NCBI RefSeq assembly: GCF_004764705.1 | Contig: NZ_SHLX01000037.1 | Coordinates: 16,572 to 80,571 of the forward strand | DNA length: 64,000 nt | Direction of reading: 5' to 3' | From: Paenibacillus cymbidii | Lineage (GTDB): Bacteria; Bacillota; Bacilli; Paenibacillales; NBRC-103111 | Shown here: positions 33,986-41,674 of the stretch, piece by piece | Position numbering within the stretch: the first letter of the stretch is position 1 | How the letters are laid out: each line of letters starts with the position of its first letter | The notes under the pieces: model-generated | Databases searched by the model: none | What the model was told of the DNA's origin: nothing | Seen by the model: the letters and a program-made list of their open reading frames with translations, nothing else | Translations under genes and position numbers: made by a program

Positions 33986-35158
33986 CTATTGGATGCCGTC
34001 ACGCTTTACCGACCATCCGGAATCGCGCCTGCTGCGGCTGAAAACGGCATCATCGAGTTGAATGCCGAACCCCGGCAAATCCGGAATGGTTACCAAGCCG
34101 TCTTCTATGCGGTAGGATGAGCCGTCGATCCCTTCCGCATCGGCAGGATCCCACTCTATAAATTCAAACCCTCCAACGGCTCCGGCCAAATGACCGCTCG
34201 CATAGTTGCCAATGATGTTGCCGTAGCTATGCGGCGCGGAGCCTGCTCCCCAGGCATCGAGCCGGGCGCCGAGATGGAGCCACTCGGAAAATCCCGGCTT
34301 CATGATGTCGTATTGAACAACATCGATGATTTTCTCTCTCGCCCACTCCATCAGCTGAGGATCCGCCTGGCCTTCGCCGTCGGCAATTTTCACGTTCATC
34401 CCGTGCTTCGTCATCCACTCTTTTAAATCTTCATACAACACCCGGTCTTCATGAAACGCTTCCTCGATCCAATACAGAGCGCAATCCTTCGTTTCCATCA
34501 GCACTTCTTTCGTCATATTCAAGGTATAGCCGTTATTGGCATCGATCATAATTTTGCCTTCCGGACCGGCGACTTCCCTTACCGCCCGAATGACAGCGAT
34601 GTCCCGCTGCAGCCCTTTCCGCGTTTCCATCCAGCGGGCTCCCCGGCCCACTTTGATTTTGAAATGACGGTGGCCGCGATCTTTGCCTTCCTGCGCCTCG
34701 CGCTTCATCCAATCGATCGCCGCCTGATCGTCGGTCAGATGCAATTCGTCAAAATATAATGTCGTATCGTAGCACGGCACTTTGATTTCGTTCTTTCCGC
34801 GAGAAGCAGGACCGCCGGGCCAGGCAAACAAATCGTATACGGACCGGCCGGCAAGCTTGCCCAGCCAGTCCAATAACGGAAACTCGAGCGCGCGGAACTT
34901 TTCCTTGACGGTACCGTTTTCCTCAAACATGTCCGTTGCCGATGCGCCAATAAGCATCGTTGCTTGTTCCTTGCTTATTCTCGACATGCCGAAGCCGGTT
35001 GTTTCCCCGATCCTGACTCTGGCCATACGGGCGACAGGGCTTCGCCCCCGCGCAGCAAGTCTCGCGTTGCGGCCTGCTTCTCTTGGACGTTCCCCCGGAA
35101 GCGTCGCCCATTCGATTTCGTCCAACCGATACGACGCTTGCAAACAGGTCAAAACCAT
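33986..35158 (-). CDS. Mandelate racemase/muconate lactonizing enzyme family protein
   Basis: 390-aa enolase-superfamily enzyme, probably a sugar-acid dehydratase. The capping domain is N-terminal. The barrel carries the KxK motif (K167, K169 in HFKIKVG), metal ligands D206 (MIDANNG), E232 (YWIEEAF) and an acidic residue in IADGEGQAD, and a histidine in SAPHSYGN. Members beside a DHDPS-family aldolase commonly dehydrate aldonates to 2-keto-3-deoxy acids; that is the inferred role here. The start is the ATG at 35158 with GGAGGT eight bases upstream, 43 bp after the FAD oxidoreductase gene. Confidence 0.9.
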   Translation of the reverse strand: MVLTCLQASYRLDEIEWATLPGERPREAGRNARLAARGRSPVARMARVRIGETTGFGMSRISKEQATMLIGASATDMFEENGTVKEKFRALEFPLLDWLGKLAGRSVYDLFAWPGGPASRGKNEIKVPCYDTTLYFDELHLTDDQAAIDWMKREAQEGKDRGHRHFKIKVGRGARWMETRKGLQRDIAVIRAVREVAGPEGKIMIDANNGYTLNMTKEVLMETKDCALYWIEEAFHEDRVLYEDLKEWMTKHGMNVKIADGEGQADPQLMEWAREKIIDVVQYDIMKPGFSEWLHLGARLDAWGAGSAPHSYGNIIGNYASGHLAGAVGGFEFIEWDPADAEGIDGSSYRIEDGLVTIPDLPGFGIQLDDAVFSRSRRDSGWSVKRDGIQ

Positions 35159-35201
35159 AAGTTGGACCTCCGTCAATGGAATGATCAACGAACTGATTCA
35201 A

Positions 35202-36557
35202 CTACCCGGCAACCGTATCCAGCACGGCGCCGTCCGCTCGCAGCAGCGCTTGCAGCTCGCTTACGTCGATTTCGCGAGGCGTAACGCCATGCTTGACCGC
35301 CAGCCCGGCCGCCGTGCCGGCCGCTTGGCCGGTCGCCATGCAGCTCGGCGTCAGCCGGGTCGTGGCGAGCGCTTCGTGCGTCGTCGAAATGCAGCGTCCC
35401 GCTGCCAGCAGGTTGACGATCGTGCGGGAGACGAGGCAGCGGTACGGGATGTCGTACGCGCCGTCGCCGCCGACCCATGCCGCCGTCACGCCGCGGCCGT
35501 CCGGCGAATGAATGTCGATCGGATAGCCGCTGCGGGCGATGCAGTCTTCGAAGCGCGCTCCCTGCACGACATCGTCCATGGTCAGCGCGTACAGCCCTTC
35601 GAGCCGCCGCGTTTCGCGCACGCCGATCTGCGAGCCGACCTGGGAAAGCGAGGCGTTCTCGAAGCCGGGCAAGCAGCGGATCATGAAGTCGGCGTACATG
35701 AGCACCTGCTTGCGCCCTTCCTCCTCCGCCAGCGTCAGGTCCTCGACGTTCGTGCCGTCGAGCCCTTGCACCCGCGTCGTGTTGACGAGCACCTCGTCGT
35801 CGCCCGGCCCGGTGAAGAACAGCACGTCCTGCCGCTTGATCGGCAAATTCGCTTCGTTCCAATGTTTTGAAAACCCGCCGACGCCGGTCAAATGCAGCTG
35901 CGGCAGCTCGGCGATCGGCGTTTTGTCGTTAAACTCGTCCGGATGGTCCAGCATGTACGCTTTGACCTTGTGCAGGTCGACGCCTTTCATCCGGAATTTC
36001 AGCGTCATCGGCTGCATCAGCTTGTCGCCGTCCCGGCCTTTCTGGTAAGGCGCTCCCGACAGGTGCACGATATCCGCGTCGCCGGTCGTGTCGACGAACA
36101 CGCTCGCACGAATGCGGATGCGGCCGGACTTGCCGGTGATCTGCACGGCCGCGATGCGGTCGCCCTCCGTTTCGGCGGCGTCGGCGAAGCTGTGCAGCAG
36201 CAGTTTGACGCCGGCTTCGCGCAGCATCTCGAGCGCCAGCACCTTGTACACTTCCGGATGGTACGGCGTAACGGTGCGGACGAAGCCGACCGTACAGCGC
36301 ATATGCCCCGGCGAAGCGTTCCGCTCCATCAGCCGCTCGATGATTTCCTGCGCGATGCCTTTGATGACCTGGCGTCCGTCCATCGTGTGGAACGTCATCC
36401 ACGGATACACGAGCGCCGCCGTCGACATGCCGCCGACGAAGCCGTAACGCTCGACAAGCACCGTACGCGCCCCGCTGCGTCCGGCTGCGATCGCCGCATT
36501 TACGCCCGCCGGTCCGCCGCCGATTACCACGACATCCGCTTCCATTTCTCTCATCAT
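35202..36557 (-). CDS. FAD-dependent oxidoreductase (FAD_oxidored family)
   Basis: 451-aa flavoprotein. The Rossmann motif GGGPAGVNAAIAAGRSGARTVLVER is at the N-terminus, followed by GGMSTAALVYPW, the internal FVDTTGDADIVHLSGAPY, and RLEGLYALTMDDV. The C-terminal FAD contact is NLLAAGRCISTTHEALATTRLTPSCMATGQAAGTAAGLA. This family is frequent in Paenibacillaceae carbohydrate loci, but its substrate is unknown; oxidation of a sugar or sugar acid is the contextual guess. The start is at 36557 (two consecutive ATG codons), with GGGAG further upstream. It is 31 bp downstream of the DHDPS-like gene. Confidence 0.9.
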   Translation of the reverse strand: MMREMEADVVVIGGGPAGVNAAIAAGRSGARTVLVERYGFVGGMSTAALVYPWMTFHTMDGRQVIKGIAQEIIERLMERNASPGHMRCTVGFVRTVTPYHPEVYKVLALEMLREAGVKLLLHSFADAAETEGDRIAAVQITGKSGRIRIRASVFVDTTGDADIVHLSGAPYQKGRDGDKLMQPMTLKFRMKGVDLHKVKAYMLDHPDEFNDKTPIAELPQLHLTGVGGFSKHWNEANLPIKRQDVLFFTGPGDDEVLVNTTRVQGLDGTNVEDLTLAEEEGRKQVLMYADFMIRCLPGFENASLSQVGSQIGVRETRRLEGLYALTMDDVVQGARFEDCIARSGYPIDIHSPDGRGVTAAWVGGDGAYDIPYRCLVSRTIVNLLAAGRCISTTHEALATTRLTPSCMATGQAAGTAAGLAVKHGVTPREIDVSELQALLRADGAVLDTVAG

Positions 36558-36588
36558 CGTGTCGTTCTCTCCCTCTTATTTGGGGTAT

Positions 36589-37479
36589 TTAGGAAATGTG
36601 ATACTCTTCCAGCACCTGGCGAATGCCTGCCTTGCCGTCTTCCGTAAGCGGCAGCAGCGTCGTGGCGATGTGGTCGTCGCAGACGCCGAGCTGCTTGAGC
36701 GCGTATTTGTGGCCGTTGCCCCAATGCTTGCCGCCGCCATATACCATGCGCTGGATGTGCAGCAGCTCCTTCTGCAGCCGCCGCGCCTCGGCGGTGTCGC
36801 CGGCTTGCGCCGCCCGGAACAGCTTGACGCAATGGTCGATGCCGAGGCTGCTGATGCCCGGCACGATGCCGTCGACGCCGTTGCGCACGGCCAGGTCGAG
36901 CGTTGTTTCGTCGCCGTGCAGCACGGCGAAGCTGTCGCTGGCGCCAAGCTCGCGCAGCAGCGGGGTGTGGTTGAACACGTTGCACTTGACGCCGATGATG
37001 TTGCTCTCTGCGCCCAGCTCGAGCAGAATGTCCGTCGGGATCAAATTGTTCGTATAAACGGCGTCATAGATGACGAGCGGCACGCCGGCGTTCCGGCTAA
37101 GCGACGCGTAGTAGTTGAACAGCTCGCGTTTGTCGCGCGTGTTGTAGTAGTACGGCGGCGTCAGCACGATCGCTTCCGCGCCGGCGTCGATCGCCGCGCG
37201 CATCGTTCGTTCCGTCAGGCGCGGGCCCTGCTCGGACACGTTGACCAGCACCGGAACGGCGCCTTTGACTTCGTCGGTAACGATTTCGACCAGCCGCTTC
37301 TTCTCCTCGCCCACAATCATCGGAAATTCGCCCATCGTGCCGAGAATGAACAAGCCGTTTACGCCTTTGGCGATCAGCCGGCGGACGAGCCTCCGCGTTC
37401 CCGCCTCGTCGATATTTTGCCGCTCGTCGAGCGGGGTGACCATGGGACAAATGACGCCTTTCAGTTGATCTGCTTTCAT
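36589..37479 (-). CDS. Dihydrodipicolinate synthase/N-acetylneuraminate lyase family aldolase
   Basis: 296-aa TIM-barrel aldolase. The Schiff-base lysine is K165 in IIGVKCN and the catalytic tyrosine Y138 in PLVIYDAV. The pyruvate-binding loop reads GTMGEFP rather than the GTTGE of true DapA, which together with the context favours a 2-keto-3-deoxy sugar acid aldolase or sialic-acid lyase-like activity over lysine biosynthesis. It lies between the permeases and an enolase-superfamily dehydratase, an arrangement expected for a non-phosphorylative sugar-acid pathway. AAAGGTG precedes the ATG at 37479. Confidence 0.92.
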   Translation of the reverse strand: MKADQLKGVICPMVTPLDERQNIDEAGTRRLVRRLIAKGVNGLFILGTMGEFPMIVGEEKKRLVEIVTDEVKGAVPVLVNVSEQGPRLTERTMRAAIDAGAEAIVLTPPYYYNTRDKRELFNYYASLSRNAGVPLVIYDAVYTNNLIPTDILLELGAESNIIGVKCNVFNHTPLLRELGASDSFAVLHGDETTLDLAVRNGVDGIVPGISSLGIDHCVKLFRAAQAGDTAEARRLQKELLHIQRMVYGGGKHWGNGHKYALKQLGVCDDHIATTLLPLTEDGKAGIRQVLEEYHIS

Positions 37480-37530
37480 GTTGGTTTCGCACCTTTCACA
37501 TATAGTGGGGCCAGGCGATTGCCGGCCGTG

Positions 37531-38379
37531 TTACCCTTTGACGCCGCTTGACGCGATGCCCTGAATAAAATGCTTCTGAAACACCAGGAACACGACCATG
37601 ATCGGCAGTACGGCGCAGGTAGCGCCGGCCATGACGAGATTCGTGCGGATGCCTTCCTGGTCGAGCAGCGCCTGCAGGCCGACGGGAATCGTAAACAGCT
37701 GCTTGCTTGTGATGAAGATGAGCGGGTCGAGATAGTTGTTCCAGTTCGCGACGAACGACAGGATGATCAGCGACACGAAGCCCGGCTTCGCCAGCGGAAT
37801 GACGATGCGCCAGAAGATGCTCGCGTGCCCCGCGCCGTCGATGAACGCCGATTCGGAAAAGTCCTTCGGGATGCCCATAAAAAACTGCCGCAGCAAAAAA
37901 ATGCCGATGATGTTGAACATGCCCGGAAGGATGAGCGTCCAGTGCGTGTCGTATACGCCGAGCCAGTTGAACAGAATGAACCGCGGCACCAGCGTTACCT
38001 GGTGCGGAATCATCAGTGTCATCAAGTACACGAGGAACACGGCGTTTTTGAAGCGAAACTCGATTTTGGCAAAAGCGTACGCAGCGGCGGCGCTGACCAG
38101 CAGCGTGCCGGCGATCGTAATAACCGTCACCTTCACCGAGTTGTAGAAAAACCGCGAGAACGGGTAAAACTTGTTCTGCCACACATCCCGGTAATTTTCG
38201 AAATGCGGATGCGCCGGAATCCAGCGGATCGGAAACTGGAACACCTCGGACGGCTGCTTGAGCGAAGCCGACAGCATCCACAGAAACGGCAGCACCATCA
38301 GCAGGCCAAGCGCCGTGACGAGCGCTGTGACGAGCAGCTTGGAGAGGCGGGTTTTCGTTTGCTGGCGCGTCGTCTTCAT
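37531..38379 (-). CDS. Carbohydrate ABC transporter permease (MalG-like)
   Basis: 282-aa inner permease subunit with six predicted membrane helices. The EAA loop, which contacts the ATPase, is ESAFIDGAGHASIFWRIVIPLAKPG. The N-terminal helix reads LLVTALVTALGLLMVLPFLWML. The start overlaps the stop of the partner permease (ATGA), so the two are made together. Neither the binding protein nor the ATPase is adjacent. Confidence 0.95.
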   Translation of the reverse strand: MKTTRQQTKTRLSKLLVTALVTALGLLMVLPFLWMLSASLKQPSEVFQFPIRWIPAHPHFENYRDVWQNKFYPFSRFFYNSVKVTVITIAGTLLVSAAAAYAFAKIEFRFKNAVFLVYLMTLMIPHQVTLVPRFILFNWLGVYDTHWTLILPGMFNIIGIFLLRQFFMGIPKDFSESAFIDGAGHASIFWRIVIPLAKPGFVSLIILSFVANWNNYLDPLIFITSKQLFTIPVGLQALLDQEGIRTNLVMAGATCAVLPIMVVFLVFQKHFIQGIASSGVKG

Positions 38380-39260
38380 GAGTAGGTCACCCACTTTTTC
38401 TGCTGTCTCCACTGGATGAGCGTGATGATGAAGATGATCGCAAACAGCACCCAGGCGATGGCCGACCCGTAGCCGAATTTGTAAAAGCGGAACGACGTCA
38501 CGTAGATGTAATGCACCAGCACCGAAGTCGAGTCGCCGGGCCCGCCTTGCGTCATGATGTTGACGGGGCCGAAAATTTCGAACGAATGGATGATGCGGGT
38601 GATGAACAAAAAGAACGTCGTCGGCGACAGCAGGGGCAGCGTAATGGAGAAAAACTTGCGCACCCCGCTGGCGCCGTCCACTTCGGCCGCTTCGTACAAA
38701 TCTTTGGAGATGCCCTGCAATCCGGCCATGTAAATAATCAAATCGTAGCCGAGGCCGTTCCAGATCATCATCATCATGAGCGACGGCAGCGCCCATGTCG
38801 TGCTGCCGAGCCATTTCGGCGGATTGTCGACGCCGACGGACAGCAGAAATTGCGTCAGCGGCCCTTGCGACGGATGCAGCAGCGCCATCCAGACCACCGA
38901 AGCGGCAACAATCGTTGTGATGTACGGCATGAAATACACGAGCCGCAGCGGTCCTTTCATGTACACCTTGCTGTTCAGCGCCATGGCAAGGACCAGCGCG
39001 ACCGCCATCGTCACGGGCACGACGACGATCGTATAAATGCCATTGTTGCGCAGCGAATGGTAGAACAGCCCATCCGAGAACAGCGCGCGGAAATTGTCCA
39101 GGCCGACGAGCCTGATGTGGCGCAGGCCCGAGACCAGGTCCCAGTCGCTGAACGACAGCACGAGCGAAAACACGATCGGGAACAGCATAAACATCCCGTA
39201 TCCGAGCAGGCTGGGGGACAGGAACAGCCAACCCGCCGCCGCTTCTTTTTTTGGATTCAT
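38376..39260 (-). CDS. Carbohydrate ABC transporter permease (MalF/UgpA-like)
   Basis: 294-aa permease with six helices, beginning GWLFLSPSLLGYGMFMLFPIVFSLVLSFSDWDL. The EAA loop is YEAAEVDGASGVRKFFSITLPLLSP. AAGGTGATC precedes the ATG at 39260. It is the first gene of an approximately 10-kb operon that runs through the second permease, the aldolase, FAD oxidoreductase, dehydratase and two glycosidases. Its promoter shares paired repeats with the solute-binding protein gene at 25.5 kb. Confidence 0.95.
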   Translation of the reverse strand: MNPKKEAAAGWLFLSPSLLGYGMFMLFPIVFSLVLSFSDWDLVSGLRHIRLVGLDNFRALFSDGLFYHSLRNNGIYTIVVVPVTMAVALVLAMALNSKVYMKGPLRLVYFMPYITTIVAASVVWMALLHPSQGPLTQFLLSVGVDNPPKWLGSTTWALPSLMMMMIWNGLGYDLIIYMAGLQGISKDLYEAAEVDGASGVRKFFSITLPLLSPTTFFLFITRIIHSFEIFGPVNIMTQGGPGDSTSVLVHYIYVTSFRFYKFGYGSAIAWVLFAIIFIITLIQWRQQKKWVTYS

Positions 39261-39298
39261 TTGATCACCTTCATCCCCGTCTTGTTGGTCTCGTTGCC

Positions 39299-39403
39299 AT
39301 TATAGGCCGGGCGGGCGGCAGCTCAGAAGGAATGATCTTCGCGATTGTTTTCATCATTTTTGCCGGTTGGGCGTGATGTTCACTTTTGTCGGAGGGATGT
39401 TCA
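39299..39403 (-). promoter_or_regulatory. Promoter of the permease/catabolic operon with paired direct repeats
   Basis: On the minus strand TGAACATC occurs at 39396-39403 and again at 39375-39382, 21 bp apart, then a 46-bp gap, TTCTGA (39323-39328), an 18-bp spacer and TATAAT (39299-39304). The downstream repeat is the same distance from the -35 as at 25.7 kb, and both -35 regions read TTCCTTC followed by AGA or TGA. A poor -35 with upstream paired repeats is typical of an activator-dependent promoter. Confidence 0.65.
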
Positions 39404-39548
39404 TTATTTTTCGATGGAGTGGGTGGACGACGGCGAGGGCCAAGCGGTGCAGACGATGCGAGGCAGAGACACTGCTAATTTGTTAATGGAGTGGGGCTGC
39501 CGGCCATGAGCGTGTTGTTGGCGGAGTGCCAACGGGCTGCCTCCAAAG

Positions 39549-39738
39549 AATAGCCAATGAAAAATGGCCTATTCTCCTCTTTTTCGTCATCACACAAGAA
39601 ATAGCCAGTGAAAACACTGGCTATTCCCTCGAAACGTACCATTTCAGCGCCGTTTGCGCGTAATAGCCAGCGAAATCGCTGGCTATTTTCGCCTTGCCAC
39701 CCCAAAACGGGAAAATAAGCCACTTTTCACGGCCTATT
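39549..39738. repeat. Quad-hairpin element, full copy
   Basis: Four hairpins: A 39549-39573, B 39600-39625, B' 39662-39687, A' 39714-39738. The B stem reads AATAGCCAGTG...CACTGGCTATT; B' carries CG/CG in place of TG/CA, a compensatory change. Centres are 51.5, 62 and 51.5 bp apart. It lies between the permease promoter and the end of the upstream mutarotase-like gene. Open frames across it are part of the repeat. Confidence 0.9.
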
Positions 39739-39828
39739 TAGATGCCCCGCCGGCTGCATCCGCACAAAAAAACGGCGGAAGCCCGATCGCTCCCGCCGTC
39801 CTTGCGGCTTGCGCCGCGCCTGCGTCCG

Positions 39829-40470
39829 TCAAAACTCGAACAACGACTTCATCGGCACCCACAGCTCCTGGCCTTCCGCCGCGTTCTCCCAGCGATCGAA
39901 ATGGGGACCCATCACTTCATGCCAATCGGCCGGCGTGTTGCTCGTGTCGAGCAGCCCCTTCGGCTTGATGTCGCTGACGACGCCGGGATGCTCGCAGTAC
40001 GAGAAAATAAACGACTCGTGCGTGCCGATCGTATACGTCTTGTTGAAGCTTTCCGGCGTCTCTTCCTGCAGCTGAAAATGATAAAACACATAGCTGGCGA
40101 ACATGTCCGGCTTCAGCCGCGCGAGCGCGCCGGCGCGCTTCTCGACCTGACGGTCGCCGCGCCACGAAGAAATGTCCACCGGATCGCCGTCATGGAAAAT
40201 GTCGATCATCGGCACCGCCAGCCGCGCGCCGGCGACACCCGGCCACGACTCGAGCCACTCGCCGGCGGCCGGCTCCCATTCGAACGCCGCGCGTCCCGCC
40301 GTCGTTTCGAAATAAACGCACACGACCCGGTCGTGGCGAAACGCCGAAAACGTCACCACTCCCGCGCCTTCCAGCGCGCGCCGGCGCTCCGGCCCGCTTG
40401 CCGCAACGAAGCGTTCGAACGCTTCCTCCGCTCCCGGCTTGACCAGCGACAAATACATGCCCCGCTTCAT
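39829..40470 (-). CDS. Putative tandem mutarotase-like (ferredoxin-fold) protein
   Basis: 213-aa protein that I do not recognise with certainty. It appears to hold two ferredoxin-like alpha/beta halves: residues 1-100 (MKRGMYLSLVKPGAEEAFERFV, ...FSAFRHDRVVCVYFETTAG) and 120-213 (FASYVFYHFQLQEETPESFN, ...WVPMKSLFEF). The strand pattern, the aromatic-rich second half and the MKSLFEF end recall L-rhamnose mutarotase, but two repeats in one chain would be unusual. It is the last gene of the operon with GH88, DUF2264 and the aldo/keto reductase, which suits a sugar epimerase or mutarotase. The start is the ATG at 40470 with AGGGGGA upstream. Confidence 0.45.
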   Translation of the reverse strand: MKRGMYLSLVKPGAEEAFERFVAASGPERRRALEGAGVVTFSAFRHDRVVCVYFETTAGRAAFEWEPAAGEWLESWPGVAGARLAVPMIDIFHDGDPVDISSWRGDRQVEKRAGALARLKPDMFASYVFYHFQLQEETPESFNKTYTIGTHESFIFSYCEHPGVVSDIKPKGLLDTSNTPADWHEVMGPHFDRWENAAEGQELWVPMKSLFEF

Positions 40471-40503
40471 CCACAGTCCCCCTAAGCCGGTATCGAACCG
40501 CTT

Positions 40504-41643
40504 TTACCAGAAAATATCGGTTTTGCCGCGCAGCTTGCACACCGCTTCCGCGAAGAAGAAGTCGGCGTAAATGATCGGCACGTTGACGTGCGTCCGCCGC
40601 GGGAAGTTCGCCGTCGAGAAACGCAGCAGCCCTTCCTCCTTCGGATCATCCCATGCGCCGCACGTTTCGTCAACCCGCCGCAGCAGCCGATACGCCGCGT
40701 TGCGGTACAGCTTGGCCTCCGCCTCGGGCAGCAGCAGGCTCAGCTCCAGCATGCCGTCGGCCGCGCAAATCGATGCGCTGGCGTCCATGCCCATGCCTTC
40801 TTCCCACGGAGCGCGGAAATCGTACGGCGGCAAGCCGTTGTCCGGCACGTTCGCCAGGAAGAAGTGAGCCGTCCGCTTCGCCGCGAGAATGTAGCGCTCT
40901 TCCTGCGTATAACGCGCGCTGATGGCCATGCCGTACAGCGCCCAGGCGGTGCCGCGCGACCATGCCGAGTCCGGCGCGTAGCCTTGGCCGCCGCGCGATT
41001 CGATGCGCTCGCCGGTTTCCGGATCGAAGCAAACGATGTGGTTGGTCGAACCGTCCGGCCGCAAAATGTCGCGCAGCGTCATGTCCGCATGCGCCATCGC
41101 CACATGGCGGAAGCGCGGGTCGTCCGTCGCTTCGCTTGCCCAGTAGAGCAGGCCGAGGTTCATCATGCAGTCGATAATCGCCCAGCCGATGCGCTCCGGC
41201 GGATTCCAGGCGCGGATGAAGCCGCCCTTCAGGTTGAACCGCCCCGTCAAATGGCTGGCGACCGTAAGCGCACGAAGCTTCGACTTTTCGTTGCCGGTCA
41301 GCTTGTATTGCGCTACCGACGACAGGCTCCACATGAACCCGACGTCATGGTGCAGCGGCTCGAACGCCTGCAGCGGTTCGTCCATCTTCGTTTCGACTTC
41401 GTCCGCAATCGCCCGCAGCCGCTCGTCTCCCGTCTCGCGGTAGATCAGCCACAGCAGCCCCGGCCAAAATCCGTTCGTCCACCAGTCCACCGGTTCGTCG
41501 TTATACTGCCCGTTAACGGACGCGTACGGGAACGATGCGCCAATGCGCTTGCTCGTCCGCCCCACTTTGTCCACGATGCGGCTCCATCGTTCCTCTGCCC
41601 ACAGCTTTGCTTCTTCGTCCTGATTGTGCCAGGCCGTCGTCAT
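40504..41643 (-). CDS. Glycoside hydrolase family 88/105, unsaturated glucuronyl hydrolase
   Basis: 379-aa (alpha/alpha)6-barrel enzyme that hydrolyses the unsaturated uronic acid left by polysaccharide lyases, using vinyl-ether hydration. D100 (LHHDVGFMWSL) and D158 (GWAIIDCMMNLGLLYWA) match the two essential aspartates of Bacillus UGL. WWTNGFWPGLLWL, GYAPDSAWSRGTAWALYG and DASASICAADGMLEL are typical. There is no signal peptide, so it acts on imported oligosaccharides. It implies that an acidic polysaccharide (pectin, rhamnogalacturonan, ulvan or glycosaminoglycan) is the ultimate substrate. GAGAGGA precedes the ATG at 41643. Confidence 0.93.
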   Translation of the reverse strand: MTTAWHNQDEEAKLWAEERWSRIVDKVGRTSKRIGASFPYASVNGQYNDEPVDWWTNGFWPGLLWLIYRETGDERLRAIADEVETKMDEPLQAFEPLHHDVGFMWSLSSVAQYKLTGNEKSKLRALTVASHLTGRFNLKGGFIRAWNPPERIGWAIIDCMMNLGLLYWASEATDDPRFRHVAMAHADMTLRDILRPDGSTNHIVCFDPETGERIESRGGQGYAPDSAWSRGTAWALYGMAISARYTQEERYILAAKRTAHFFLANVPDNGLPPYDFRAPWEEGMGMDASASICAADGMLELSLLLPEAEAKLYRNAAYRLLRRVDETCGAWDDPKEEGLLRFSTANFPRRTHVNVPIIYADFFFAEAVCKLRGKTDIFW

Positions 41644-41674
41644 CGTTATCCTCTCCCCGCGCCGTCAGCCGGCG

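Noticed and set aside
39475..39723. Open frames running through the quad-hairpin elements, with peptides such as ASVFTGYF or KIAHEKWPI
   Set aside because: The peptide similarity between copies is explained by DNA identity of the hairpins; frames start and stop at random, lack ribosome-binding sites, and spacings of 62 and 52 bp do not keep frame.
39549..39738. CRISPR array
   Set aside because: Although repeats are regularly spaced, there are only four, they are individually palindromic and non-identical, spacers are partly conserved between loci, and no cas gene is present.
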